Positions 8,619 to 16,013 are shown, counted from the first letter of the stretch. The stretch is DNA of 64,000 nt from Spirosoma sp. 48-14 (GCF_001898575.1 NZ_MKUD01000088.1:29395-93394), one strand, 5' to 3'. Made by a program: numbers and translations. The notes: a model not told the origin generated them from the sequence alone.

Positions 8619-9383
8619 ATGATGATTTTCTGTTTTCTCTCTACTCTCGAAGGCTGGCTGCTGGGGCTGGCAATCCTGCTCGGTATCGCCGGTATGCGGA
8701 TGTGGAACAAGATCGATGCGCTGAAAGCCCAGGCTAAAGGCGACCGGCCTTTGCACCCGCAAGACCGCTACCGGGCCAAACGTGCCAGAGCGCAGCCGGT
8801 GGCGGCTACCGATCACAGGCAGCCCGAATCGAAACAGCCGAACCCGCTGGACTGGCTTAACGTGCAATCGCCCCCGGTGTTTAAGCCGGTGCTTCCCGCT
8901 GAATCGCCGAACGATACGACATCCGGCGAAGCGATAGGCGTGATTGAGCGAACCGAAAGCCGGAACGCTTCGCTGCTCGACGGGCTGCTGCCGCATCTGA
9001 AGCCTGCCCTGTTTGCGCTGAGTATCGTACTGATCTGGTTCGGGTTCGCCTGCTGGTACGACAACCTGAGTAAATACGCGCCGGAAGCCGATAGCGTAGG
9101 CGACTTTCGGATTCTGTACCTCAAGAAAACAATCGGGGCCATCCTGCCGCTGATTTCGGCGGTCGGGGCTTCGCTGGGGCTGCTGTTTATGATTCACCCA
9201 CGCTATTATATCTACCTGAACGGATGGTACAAAACGGATTACGATTTCTACAACGATTTGCGGTCACTGGATCAGCAACCCGCCTTTCGCCGGGTGCTCG
9301 TTTTTGGGCTATTGTTTGGGCTTTTACTGCTGGTTTCGCTCTATGTGCTTCTGCACAGCAGCCCGCAGGAGTTGACCCTGTAG
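8619..9383 (+). CDS. Membrane protein upstream of the endolysin
   Basis: A 254-residue protein with four probable membrane segments: about residues 8-26, 130-147, 172-192 and 226-247. A Pro/Gln-rich soluble stretch lies between the first and second. It immediately precedes and overlaps by 160 bases the CHAP endolysin gene, which makes a holin-like or lysis-control role possible, but it is larger than typical holins. No family is recognised. Notably, the DNA of its last membrane helix also encodes the signal peptide of the endolysin in another frame. Confidence 0.6.
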   Translation: MMIFCFLSTLEGWLLGLAILLGIAGMRMWNKIDALKAQAKGDRPLHPQDRYRAKRARAQPVAATDHRQPESKQPNPLDWLNVQSPPVFKPVLPAESPNDTTSGEAIGVIERTESRNASLLDGLLPHLKPALFALSIVLIWFGFACWYDNLSKYAPEADSVGDFRILYLKKTIGAILPLISAVGASLGLLFMIHPRYYIYLNGWYKTDYDFYNDLRSLDQQPAFRRVLVFGLLFGLLLLVSLYVLLHSSPQELTL

Positions 9384-9895
9384 CCATACTCAAACGCGAG
9401 AATACGGTGCGGGAAACGACGAACCGGAACGATCACCCGCGCATCGCTATCTACAACACGACGTATCATCCGGGGCTAGCCAAGAACTCGCCCTACTGCG
9501 GAACGTCGGTCGAATGGGCGATCAAACAGGCGGGTTGGAATTCGGTAATCGAATACGCACCGATGGCGCGTAACTGGTCGCTCAAGAAAGATTATATCGT
9601 CTGGTCGAGAGCGACCGGCCCCCTGACTCGAAACGGGCGGAAGTACACCCCGCAGCGCAACGACGTAGTAGTTTTTTACTCCTCCGGGCGTTGGCACGTC
9701 GGTCTGCTGGAAGACTGGCAGGAAGGGAATGCCTATTGTAAAACCGTCGAAGGCAACACGAGTGATCGGGGTGTCAACGGCATTAAAAAGCCTACCGGAA
9801 GGGAGGGCGTTTACGATGAAAAAATCAGGAACAAAAAGGACATTTATTGCATTGTGCGGCCTTATTGGATTGCTATGCATGTTAACCCTCAGTAA
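9224..9895 (+). CDS. CHAP/NlpC-type endolysin with signal peptide
   Basis: A 223-residue protein. The ATG at 9224 is the only ordinary start that keeps the hydrophobic segment FWAIVWAFTAGFALCASAQQ (residues 27-46), which reads as a signal peptide ending near Ala-Gln. The mature part has the CHAP-type catalytic set: Cys92 in YCGTSVEWAIKQAGW, His158 in RWHVGLLEDW and Asn178 in VEGNTS. Such enzymes cut peptidoglycan peptides or amide bonds at lysis. A signal peptide means export may use Sec rather than a holin. It overlaps the upstream membrane gene by 160 bases and the downstream lipoprotein gene by 80. Confidence 0.75.
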   Translation: MVQNGLRFLQRFAVTGSATRLSPGARFWAIVWAFTAGFALCASAQQPAGVDPVAILKRENTVRETTNRNDHPRIAIYNTTYHPGLAKNSPYCGTSVEWAIKQAGWNSVIEYAPMARNWSLKKDYIVWSRATGPLTRNGRKYTPQRNDVVVFYSSGRWHVGLLEDWQEGNAYCKTVEGNTSDRGVNGIKKPTGREGVYDEKIRNKKDIYCIVRPYWIAMHVNPQ

Positions 9896-10289
9896 CTGCG
9901 TACGGGTCGAACAGAAGCCGGTAACGCTTGAGCAGGTAGACAGCGCAAAGCTGGCGATGCACGTAGACAGTGCAGCCATCTATCGGTGCGACACCTGCGC
10001 GTTTGCGGTTGCTTATCTTAAACAGGCATCGGGACAGGTGAAGCCCTGTCCGAGTTGCCCCTGGGTAACGCTCACCAAGCCGAAGCATAACAAGGGCGAC
10101 GTACCCGAACTAAGTAATCAGCCGGTTAATCCGCTGATCGAGCAGGACGCTCTACAGCACGGTACATCGCATCTGGTCGTTGTCGATACGCTGGGGCAAC
10201 CTCCTTCGAGAGTGGCGCAGACCAGTCCGGCACTGCGCCCAGGCGACGACATTACGGTAAGCAGCAAAACCAAAAGCGACGGATTCTAA
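9816..10289 (+). CDS. Small phage lipoprotein with CxxC pairs
   Basis: A 157-residue protein from the ATG at 9816, chosen because it gives a basic start (MKKSGTKRT), a hydrophobic core (FIALCGLIGLLCMLTL) and a lipobox-like LSNC at the end; a longer frame from 9729 would bury this. After the cysteine it is Pro/Thr/Gln-rich with two CxxC-type pairs (CDTC, CPSC) that could bind metal. Overlap with the endolysin gene places it in the lysis group. An outer-membrane lipoprotein with spanin-like or surface-exclusion role is possible. Confidence 0.6.
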   Translation: MKKSGTKRTFIALCGLIGLLCMLTLSNCVRVEQKPVTLEQVDSAKLAMHVDSAAIYRCDTCAFAVAYLKQASGQVKPCPSCPWVTLTKPKHNKGDVPELSNQPVNPLIEQDALQHGTSHLVVVDTLGQPPSRVAQTSPALRPGDDITVSSKTKSDGF

Positions 10290-11116
10290 TGCAACCAACT
10301 CCGCTGCGTTTTCGGAAAGGAAACCCCAACGTACTGGCAATAAATCTGAGCCGGTACGTTGGCGGAAGTACCGTTGCTGTGGTGCCGACGCAGAGCCTGC
10401 TGCTGTTTGTCGAGCTTCGTCAGAGCGAGAATATCAACCCGGTCACGGTTCCGCTGCTCAAGCCGGGACAAACCAATGAGCTGGCGGCTGTACTGCCTGA
10501 CCTGAATGTAGGCACGTACCTGATGACGGTAAAAGTCGTGCCGTCAGTCGGTAGTCCGTATCGATATGCGTTGCCGAAGGTAACGTATATAAGTCCAGGT
10601 TCGCCGGAAACCATTCGTGACGTTCAGGGCGTAAGCGTAACGGTCGATGAGTCGCACAAGGTCATTGATGCGGTTATGGATGCCACACCCGCTACCGGGC
10701 TGGTGATGTCCTACGCCCAGTTTGCGCAGCAGGCGGCTCAGCAGGTAAGCGAAGGACTGGAAGCGGTTGCCGATCAGTTGGAACAGGCCACCGAGTCGGC
10801 AGCTACGATTACAGGAGCGATAGAAACCTGTACGGGGGCAGCGGCTGCGGCTCAACAGTCGGCAGGCTCCGCGCAAAGCAGTAAACAGGCTGCGCACGAT
10901 AGTCAGGTTGCTGCGGCTGGTTCGGCTCAGACGGCAACTGAACAGGCCGGTGTCGCTACCGGAGCAGCGCAGCAGGCGCAAACGCTGGTCGGTAATATCC
11001 TGGCTTTTATTTCAATGGATGCATACGCTATCAAGATGGGTATCGGGGGTAATATCCAGATTGAGAATCATCCAGAAGCGCACTACCCCTACATGAAAGT
11101 TAAATTTCTGAGTTAA
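10289..11116 (+). CDS. Phage tail-fibre/stalk protein, Ala-rich coiled coil
   Basis: A 275-residue protein starting in a TAATG overlap with the lipoprotein gene. Residues 1-115 form a beta-rich domain (an adaptor-type head). Residues about 140-240 are a low-complexity Ala/Gln/Ser-rich helical stretch with heptad-like spacing, and the end is a small beta tip. This head-stalk-tip layout is common in trimeric fibres. It is followed after 5 bases by a second fibre gene that carries exact tandem repeats. Confidence 0.6.
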   Translation: MQPTPLRFRKGNPNVLAINLSRYVGGSTVAVVPTQSLLLFVELRQSENINPVTVPLLKPGQTNELAAVLPDLNVGTYLMTVKVVPSVGSPYRYALPKVTYISPGSPETIRDVQGVSVTVDESHKVIDAVMDATPATGLVMSYAQFAQQAAQQVSEGLEAVADQLEQATESAATITGAIETCTGAAAAAQQSAGSAQSSKQAAHDSQVAAAGSAQTATEQAGVATGAAQQAQTLVGNILAFISMDAYAIKMGIGGNIQIENHPEAHYPYMKVKFLS

Positions 11117-11121
11117 ACGCA

Positions 11122-11805
11122 ATGCCCGGAATCGAAGTAGAATTCTTACACAGACAGGCACTAACGCCTATCATTGCTGATCTGCAAGCAGCCGTAGCTG
11201 ATTCGGCCACTGCCGCTAACGATAGCAAACTGGCCGCTGCTGGTTTTGCCAATGCCGCCGATGCCAGCAAACAGGCTGCGGCTGGCTCGGCCACTGCCGC
11301 TAACGATAGCAAACTGGCCGCTGCTGGTTTTGCCAATGCCGCCGATGCCAGTAAACAGGCTGCTGCTGGTTTTGCCAATGCCGCCGACGCCAGTAAACAG
11401 GCTGCTGCTGGCTCGGCCAATGCCGCCGACGCCAGTAAACAGGCTGCTGCTGGCTCGGCCAGTACAGCCTTAGCAGCCGCGACGAATAATCCGGTAAACA
11501 GCGCCAGTGTATCAACGAGTTATATAATTGACTTCTTTGCTAATTCAAAGGACAATCAGTATCACTTTATTACGCTGACGGGCAATGTGCCAACGCTGAC
11601 GCTAACTAATGTGTCGGCTGGGCGATGTGTCTATCTGAAAGTCACTCAGGGCGGGGCCGGGAGTTTTACAATCACGTTTCCGGCAAGCTGCGTGTTTCCG
11701 GGCGGGGCTTCGATTGACTGGCATATCACTCCCGGCAAGTCGAATATCTTCTGTCTGGTCGCGGCAAGTTCAACGGTCATTGACGTAACCTACTACAAAC
11801 AATGA
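11122..11805 (+). CDS. Phage fibre protein with six 14-residue repeats
   Basis: A 227-residue protein. Residues 31-114 are six tandem 14-residue units built on AADASKQAAAGSAN / AANDSKLAAAGFAN, a predicted coiled-coil stalk. A beta-rich tip follows (LTGNVPTLTLTNVSAG, GGAGSFTITFPASCVFPGGA) similar to phage fibre or neck-appendage tips. It overlaps the next gene by an ATGA. Copy number of the repeats could vary and change stalk length. Confidence 0.7.
   Translation: MPGIEVEFLHRQALTPIIADLQAAVADSATAANDSKLAAAGFANAADASKQAAAGSATAANDSKLAAAGFANAADASKQAAAGFANAADASKQAAAGSANAADASKQAAAGSASTALAAATNNPVNSASVSTSYIIDFFANSKDNQYHFITLTGNVPTLTLTNVSAGRCVYLKVTQGGAGSFTITFPASCVFPGGASIDWHITPGKSNIFCLVAASSTVIDVTYYKQ
11212..11463 (+). 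repeat. Six 42-bp tandem repeats in fibre gene
   Basis: Six in-frame 42-bp units, each coding 14 residues of the Ala-rich stalk. Two sub-types (NDSKL and DASKQ) alternate at first, then the DASKQ type is repeated four times in a row, which suggests recent slippage or recombination. Confidence 0.9.
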
Positions 11806-13019
11806 TAAAGACATTAGCCGGGAATGTTGGCCTGTTTACGCCTTCATTGTTTTTAGATTTTACAAAAGGCTCGTTACCTAGCGGTGTAACGTTTTCTCGA
11901 TCATCAGTCGGTACGTATTACAACTCATCGGGCGTTCTAACAGCCGCTACAAGTAATGTAGCTCGGATTGATTACGACCCGGTTACGCTTACTTGTAGGG
12001 GAATATTATTAGAGGAAAGTAGGCAAAATTTTATAGTACAAAGTTCTGCTTATACTACTGGTTCATGGGTTAAAAGTAACTGCTCAATTACAGCTAATAG
12101 TGATGTTGCGCCTGACGGAACAACTACTGCTAGTCTAATTAATTTTTTCGGCCAAAATGGTGCCTATTGTCAACAAAGTTTTGGTGTTACGACGGGTACT
12201 ACCTATTGTTTTTCCTTTTACGCTAAAGGGACTCAGATTGTCGCCAGAACAGACGGAGCAATGGGTGGCGGGTCGGGAAGTGGGATTGTATTCAATTTAA
12301 CCAACGGCACCTTTACTAACGCCAGTGGTCTATATACGAATGTGACTATTACTAACGTGGGTAGTGGTTATTATCGTTGTTCATTTACGAAGGCCGCGAC
12401 ATCAACCGGAACTGGTACGTTTGCTATAGACAATCCTAACGGTTTTTATACAACCGTTGCAGGTAGTTGCATTATTTGGGGTGCACAAGCGGAAGTCGGT
12501 TCATTTGTCACTTCGTATATCCCCACAACCACTGCGGCTGTCACCAGGGCAACAGACTACCTCACTATCAATTCAGGTACCTGGTACAGCAAGAACGAAT
12601 CCAGCGTTTTTGTGCAATACAACAATTTGGGGGGAGGCTACCTATTTAGCTTCGGTGACGGACAAACCTTTCAAAGTGAAATATTAGCAACGCTTAACGC
12701 TAGCAATATTCTACGGATGCAAATGCCCAACGGGGGCGGTTATGCCAACGTTACCGGAAATGGAATACAGTACAGCCCCTATACGTTTGGTCAAGTCAGT
12801 AAAGCAGCATTTGGTTTTAATGCCGGATCCATTTGCCTGGCTTACAATAATACCCTTGTTACTGGGACGGCAACGGTTATGCCTATAGGCAATGGTATTG
12901 TGAATTTCTACATCGGTCGAGATCGAAACAGTACAGCCAACTATTCGGGATGGATTCAAAAGTTCATTTACTATCCCAAACGGCTATCTAATGCTTATCT
13001 CCAAAAATTAACTCAATAA
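11802..13019 (+). CDS. Head-spike/receptor-binding fibre protein
   Basis: A 405-residue protein whose start (LFLDFTKGSLPSGVTFSR, then GVLTAATSNVARIDYDP and GILLEESRQN) matches the phage head-spike fibre module. A carbohydrate-binding-type beta sandwich (about residues 60-245) follows, then a laminin-G/concanavalin-like C-terminal domain (about 250-400, ending in a YYPKRLSNAYLQKL helix). It is visibly richer in A+T than its neighbours, with codons such as AAT, TTA and ACT, a sign of recent exchange. A role in host or surface recognition is inferred from the family. Confidence 0.7.
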   Translation: MIKTLAGNVGLFTPSLFLDFTKGSLPSGVTFSRSSVGTYYNSSGVLTAATSNVARIDYDPVTLTCRGILLEESRQNFIVQSSAYTTGSWVKSNCSITANSDVAPDGTTTASLINFFGQNGAYCQQSFGVTTGTTYCFSFYAKGTQIVARTDGAMGGGSGSGIVFNLTNGTFTNASGLYTNVTITNVGSGYYRCSFTKAATSTGTGTFAIDNPNGFYTTVAGSCIIWGAQAEVGSFVTSYIPTTTAAVTRATDYLTINSGTWYSKNESSVFVQYNNLGGGYLFSFGDGQTFQSEILATLNASNILRMQMPNGGGYANVTGNGIQYSPYTFGQVSKAAFGFNAGSICLAYNNTLVTGTATVMPIGNGIVNFYIGRDRNSTANYSGWIQKFIYYPKRLSNAYLQKLTQ

Positions 13020-13023
13020 CGCT

Positions 13024-13497
13024 ATGTTTAAGCCAACAACTTTCGCGCATTTTGCGGCTATATGGCCGTTTTTATCCTTCGAGCAAAAAGAGGCTTATGT
13101 TGCAGAAGGCCCGGTTCGACGGATTATCGACGCAACGAATAATCAACGTGTTCTCGGTAGTAACTACTCACTACCCGACAACCGGGCGGCTGTTCGGTCT
13201 GTGTACATTTTCGGGCCTGACGATGAGCCTGAAATGATTCTGGGGACGGCTCACGAGTACGATTACGAACGTATCGAGGGGATTGACCCCGGCGTAACCA
13301 AACAGGTATTAGGAGCCGGAATTATGCTTGAACCAAGAATCATACCGGCGCTAGTGAAAGTGAACGGCGGAACAATGCCGGTTATTCTCGACCCGGTTAT
13401 TCCGCCATCGCAACGACCGCAACCCAATCCGGTAGATGCTCCAACAGAAACGCCGGTCGAGTCCAGTCCTGAACCTGAAACCATAGTCGAGCCATGA
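13024..13497 (+). CDS. Hypothetical phage protein downstream of fibre gene
   Basis: A 157-residue protein starting 4 bases after the fibre gene and ending in an ATGA overlap with the spanin-like gene. The first 120 residues are a mixed fold without a family I know. The last 35 are a Pro/Glu-rich tail (PTETPVESSPEPE). Position after the receptor-binding gene would suit a fibre chaperone or assembly protein, but nothing in the sequence proves it. Confidence 0.55.
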   Translation: MFKPTTFAHFAAIWPFLSFEQKEAYVAEGPVRRIIDATNNQRVLGSNYSLPDNRAAVRSVYIFGPDDEPEMILGTAHEYDYERIEGIDPGVTKQVLGAGIMLEPRIIPALVKVNGGTMPVILDPVIPPSQRPQPNPVDAPTETPVESSPEPETIVEP

Positions 13498-14051
13498 TAG
13501 CTGTTATTCTGCAAAAACTTACGCCCCTGCTGGGGTATGCACTCCCGATCTGGACGCACATTAAGTCCGGGCTGCGCTGGCTCTGGAAAATCCTTTGGTA
13601 CCCGGCTGCGTTGCCGGTGCTGATCTGGCTGCTGATCGTGGGGTTCGGCCTCAAATCGTGCAGCATGTACAACGAAGTAGTTCGCGAAGCAATTGCCTAT
13701 CAGGATTCGATTGTGAAGGCGCAGGATACCGAACTATGGCGGCTACGAGCCGATACACTGGAAGCGAATTTTGAAATCCGTGAACTCTATAAACGTCTGG
13801 ACGACCGTGAAAAAGATGAAGTTATTTATTACCAGCAGTTACGCCGTGCTAATGATGCTGGCCTACAGGCTGACCTCGACAGCGTGTTCAATCGACACGT
13901 CCGGGGTAGCGTTAATCAGCCAGGTAGACAGCCTGCCAAATCGGTCGGATTCACGCCCATTATTTCAGGCGGAAGTCTTGCCGCCCCGAAGTTTGACCCT
14001 AACACCGGATGGGGCAAGGCAGGTACTGTTCGAGCATTTTCAGGTCGTTAA
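13494..14051 (+). CDS. Spanin-like inner-membrane protein (Rz-type)
   Basis: A 185-residue protein with a single strong membrane helix (about residues 36-54, ALPVLIWLLIVGFGL) preceded by a short basic/aromatic region. A long periplasmic coiled coil follows (residues 62-120, AYQDSIVKAQDTELWRLRAD onward) ending in ANDAGLQADLDSVFNR. This is the architecture of phage i-spanins, which bridge to an outer-membrane lipoprotein to fuse membranes at lysis. The 3' half overlaps a second coding frame (13816-14316), like Rz/Rz1. A frameshift joining the two frames is the alternative explanation. Confidence 0.55.
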   Translation: MIAVILQKLTPLLGYALPIWTHIKSGLRWLWKILWYPAALPVLIWLLIVGFGLKSCSMYNEVVREAIAYQDSIVKAQDTELWRLRADTLEANFEIRELYKRLDDREKDEVIYYQQLRRANDAGLQADLDSVFNRHVRGSVNQPGRQPAKSVGFTPIISGGSLAAPKFDPNTGWGKAGTVRAFSGR

Positions 14052-14316
14052 ACTAACGGCTGATGTGGCCGATCTGAAAAAGATCATCAAAAGCAAGGAT
14101 TCAACGATTACGCGGCTGAATGAAAGCGTAAAGCTACTGTCGATCAGTAAGCCATCGGTAGACCCAAAGAGCCGCAGCCCCAGTATCGGGCCAGCCACGA
14201 CCAAACCTCCAGTCGTAAAAAAGCCAGTTGTTAACTGGCCGAAAGTCGAAAACTGGTGCTGGCGCGGACTGTTTACCTACATCGCGTTTGAGGCTATACG
14301 AGCCGCTATACATTAA
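13816..14316 (+). CDS. Overlapping partner of the spanin-like gene
   Basis: A 166-residue frame from the ATG at 13816, embedded for 236 bases in the upstream gene in another frame. The start (MKLFITSSYAVLMMLAYRL then TSTAC) looks like a signal peptide with a weak lipobox. Next is a coiled-coil stretch (VADLKKIIKSKDSTITRLNE), a Pro/Ser-rich linker and an aromatic/hydrophobic C-terminus (NWCWRGLFTYIAFEAIRA). The part after 14051 is clearly coding. I infer an o-spanin-like partner; the weak lipobox keeps confidence moderate. Confidence 0.5.
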   Translation: MKLFITSSYAVLMMLAYRLTSTACSIDTSGVALISQVDSLPNRSDSRPLFQAEVLPPRSLTLTPDGARQVLFEHFQVVKLTADVADLKKIIKSKDSTITRLNESVKLLSISKPSVDPKSRSPSIGPATTKPPVVKKPVVNWPKVENWCWRGLFTYIAFEAIRAAIH

Positions 14317-14355
14317 CGAAAAGGCCCCGCATTGCTGTCGGGGCCTTTTCGTTAA
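14313..14355. terminator. Bidirectional terminator ending the late block
   Basis: A perfect 17-bp stem, TTAACGAAAAGGCCCCG and its complement, closes a 9-base loop with A and T runs on both sides. It lies between the convergent plus-strand lysis genes and the minus-strand DUF4468 gene, so it can serve both. Confidence 0.9.
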
Positions 14356-14358
14356 TGT

Positions 14359-14913
14359 TTAAAGAGATTCGGTAAGTACAAACTTGTTGATCGATGCAAA
14401 CGTATCCTTTATTTTCTGGTCAGTGCCTTGCAGGACGCGGATTAGATTTTTTTCGGGCGAACGTTTGTAGCTCTCAATCGGCGTGCCTGGGTAAGCAAAC
14501 CATGAGTTCAGCAATCTGATTTGACTGACAGTAACGACATATCCGCCGTCAGCAGCATCGAGTGTCATTGTCGAGTGGACGATAAACGAAATCGGCATAT
14601 CCTTTTTCTCGCTGGGCGCATCAACGAAGCTGTATCCTTTACCAATTAGTTCGCCGGTATTTTCATCGCTAAGCTGCAAAACGTCTTTAGCGGACTTGTA
14701 GGTTAATACCCACCAGCGCCGGGCGCGTCGAAAGACCTCTGCTTTAGACAGTCCAGGGGTTTCAAACTTTTGCTTGTAGTATACCTCATTGTTTTGCAGG
14801 GGCAAGATACCTTTCAGGGTATTATCCTGCGCATTGGCTGAATGAGATAGGCTTAAAAGAATAATAAAGGCGATGGTCGCAAGAGGTTGTTGGGTTCGTA
14901 GAAGCTGTTTCAT
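14359..14913 (-). CDS. Secreted DUF4468-domain protein (phage cargo)
   Basis: A 184-residue protein from the ATG at 14913, which gives a clear signal peptide (LATIAFIILLSLSHSANAQD); an upstream TTG at 14985 would read through a terminator hairpin. The mature part fits DUF4468, a TBP-like fold common in Bacteroidota exported proteins (FETPGLSKAEVFRRARRWW, then GKGYSFVD). It is bounded by terminators on both sides and looks like an independently acquired lysogeny gene that changes the host envelope. Function is unknown. Confidence 0.65.
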   Translation of the reverse strand: MKQLLRTQQPLATIAFIILLSLSHSANAQDNTLKGILPLQNNEVYYKQKFETPGLSKAEVFRRARRWWVLTYKSAKDVLQLSDENTGELIGKGYSFVDAPSEKKDMPISFIVHSTMTLDAADGGYVVTVSQIRLLNSWFAYPGTPIESYKRSPEKNLIRVLQGTDQKIKDTFASINKFVLTESL

Positions 14914-14923
14914 GGGCGCAAAT

Positions 14924-14955
14924 AAAAAAGAAAAGCCCGAACAAAGCGTCCGGGC
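14924..14955 (-). terminator. Minus-strand terminator upstream of DUF4468 gene
   Basis: On the minus strand GCCCGGAC pairs with GTTCGGGC (8 bp, one G-U) around a 5-base loop and is followed by TTTTCTTTTTT. It should end RNA begun at the tRNA promoter (15325-15354) after about 390 nt. It lies only 11 bases before the DUF4468 start codon, so it may also act as an attenuator. Confidence 0.75.
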
Positions 14956-14989
14956 GTTCTTAAAACCTTCCTCATTTTTAACCAAACAA

Positions 14990-15115
14990 TTAACAACGCT
15001 CCATCAGCATCGCCAAAAGACTTGCCGGTAAAAACCGGCGAGGGGTTAGTTTAAGTCCGTACAACCCCTTTAAAAATGCTGCCCTCGTTTCGTGGGCCGT
15101 ATCGCGCTCAATCAA
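14990..15115 (-). CDS. Possible 41-residue phage peptide
   Basis: A short frame starting at TTG 15115, 7 bases after a clear GGAGG ribosome-binding site, and ending at TAA 14990. The peptide is amphipathic and basic (begins MIERDTAHETRAAFLKGLYG, ends LLAMLMERC). It lies between the tRNA and the terminator at 14924-14955 and would be on the same transcript. A Shine-Dalgarno of this strength is unusual in Bacteroidota and supports translation. It has no recognisable family. Confidence 0.4.
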   Translation of the reverse strand: MIERDTAHETRAAFLKGLYGLKLTPRRFLPASLLAMLMERC

Positions 15116-15149
15116 TTAATGCCCTCCTAAAAAATGGGCTTCTCGGTAG

Positions 15150-15239
15150 GAGCGGGGGCCGGACTCGAACCGGCGACCTGCGGATTATGACCGCGATGGC
15201 GGACCATTCCGCTATTCTAACCTTCTGAACTACCCCGCG
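15150..15239 (-). tRNA. tRNA-Met-like (CAU) with enlarged anticodon arm
   Basis: Acceptor CGCGGGG pairs with CCCCGCT (C1 opposite U72 unpaired), D arm GTTC/GAAT, T arm GCCGG-TTCGAGT-CCGGC, and an anticodon loop TCATAA before TCCGC. CCA is not encoded. The expected anticodon stem GCGGA/TCCGC is interrupted by about 16 extra bases that form another GCGGA/TCCGC-like hairpin, giving 90 nt instead of 74. Sequence of the acceptor and 3' half is close to bacterial initiator tRNA, including the unpaired first base. It may be an aberrant or processed tRNA, or a decaying one. Confidence 0.6.
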
Positions 15240-15324
15240 CGGTAGATGCTGCTTTGAAAGAAGCGGTGCGCCAGCCTCCCCTGATGCGCACCCCACTCCG
15301 TTCTGCTTCAAAACAGCCTCATTG

Positions 15325-15354
15325 CAAATGTAATATTAATATTACATCACGCAA
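15325..15354 (-). promoter_or_regulatory. tRNA promoter with palindromic operator (site C)
   Basis: On the minus strand TTG (15354-15352), a 19-base spacer and TACATTTG (15332-15325) fit the Bacteroidota promoter exactly. The spacer contains the perfect palindrome GTAATATTAATATTAC (15330-15345), whose last three bases are the first of the -7 box. Transcription would run into the tRNA about 80 bases downstream. Confidence 0.75.
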
Positions 15355-15363
15355 GAAATTTTT

Positions 15364-15765
15364 TTATACTTTTTCGTGGGCTAGGCGCAAGTCTTCGCGC
15401 TTCTTGCTGATAACGGCAACGGTCGGGTCTGACTTCTTGGTGAGCGTAGCCGTGTAATAATCGAATCCTGCGGCTATTTCATCGGCATCGACAAAGAAGT
15501 GCGTCGAAGCGTTATAATGCGGCTTTGTGAGTTTCTGGCCGTTCTCCTCGACGGTAAGGGTTCCGAGCTGTTTTACTTTCGGAAATTTCAGATCGTGCAT
15601 ATCGCCAATGCTGGTGCCGTCCTGCCGGATAAGTAGCAGCCGCAGATAACACTGATCGAGACTGCTACGGTTCAGCCACTCAAAGAAATGCCGGTGAACG
15701 GTTTGGCCTTGGACAACCATTGTCTTGACAGTCAGGGAGCGTACTTCAAAATGTGGTTTCTTCAT
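15364..15765 (-). CDS. Hypothetical early phage protein
   Basis: A 133-residue protein, the last gene of the long minus-strand early operon. It is beta-rich with a conserved-looking core (HRHFFEWLNRS, LRLLLIRQDGTSIGD) and a basic C-terminus. No family recognised. It begins 3 bases downstream of the preceding gene, consistent with translational coupling. Confidence 0.6.
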   Translation of the reverse strand: MKKPHFEVRSLTVKTMVVQGQTVHRHFFEWLNRSSLDQCYLRLLLIRQDGTSIGDMHDLKFPKVKQLGTLTVEENGQKLTKPHYNASTHFFVDADEIAAGFDYYTATLTKKSDPTVAVISKKREDLRLAHEKV

Positions 15766-15767
15766 GG

Positions 15768-16013
15768 TTAATATAAAGTTGTTCGTTGGGTAATCAGGCC
15801 GGACTGACGGCAGGACACTTCGAGCGAGTTTAGAAAGGCGTCGCGAGCCTGGGCGTTTTGGAGTTCAAAGAAAAACGTTGTTCCTGATCGAATCTTAAAA
15901 ATGCCGGGATATTTTGCCCGATACATCAATTCGTAGCCAATAATATTAGCTGTATCATCAGGTAGCTGGTAAAAGCAGGAGCGGGTAAGGTCCAGCCGTT
16001 TCGGTATTTTCAT
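15768..16013 (-). CDS. Small hypothetical phage protein
   Basis: An 81-residue protein starting in an ATGA overlap with the upstream 53-residue gene. It has a basic start and a compact mixed fold with FKIRSGTTFFFELQNAQARD in the middle. No family recognised. Coupling to neighbours on both sides supports it. Confidence 0.55.
   Translation of the reverse strand: MKIPKRLDLTRSCFYQLPDDTANIIGYELMYRAKYPGIFKIRSGTTFFFELQNAQARDAFLNSLEVSCRQSGLITQRTTLY

Noticed and set aside
11212..11463. Tandem repeats as a CRISPR or satellite
   Set aside because: Units abut with no spacers and keep the reading frame; they encode a coiled-coil stalk.
15020..15070. Two GC-rich hairpins (GCCGGT/ACCGGC and GGGGTT/AACCCC) looking like a structured RNA after the tRNA
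   Set aside because: They lie in a 41-codon frame with a good ribosome-binding site, and neither has a T run; coding is the simpler reading.
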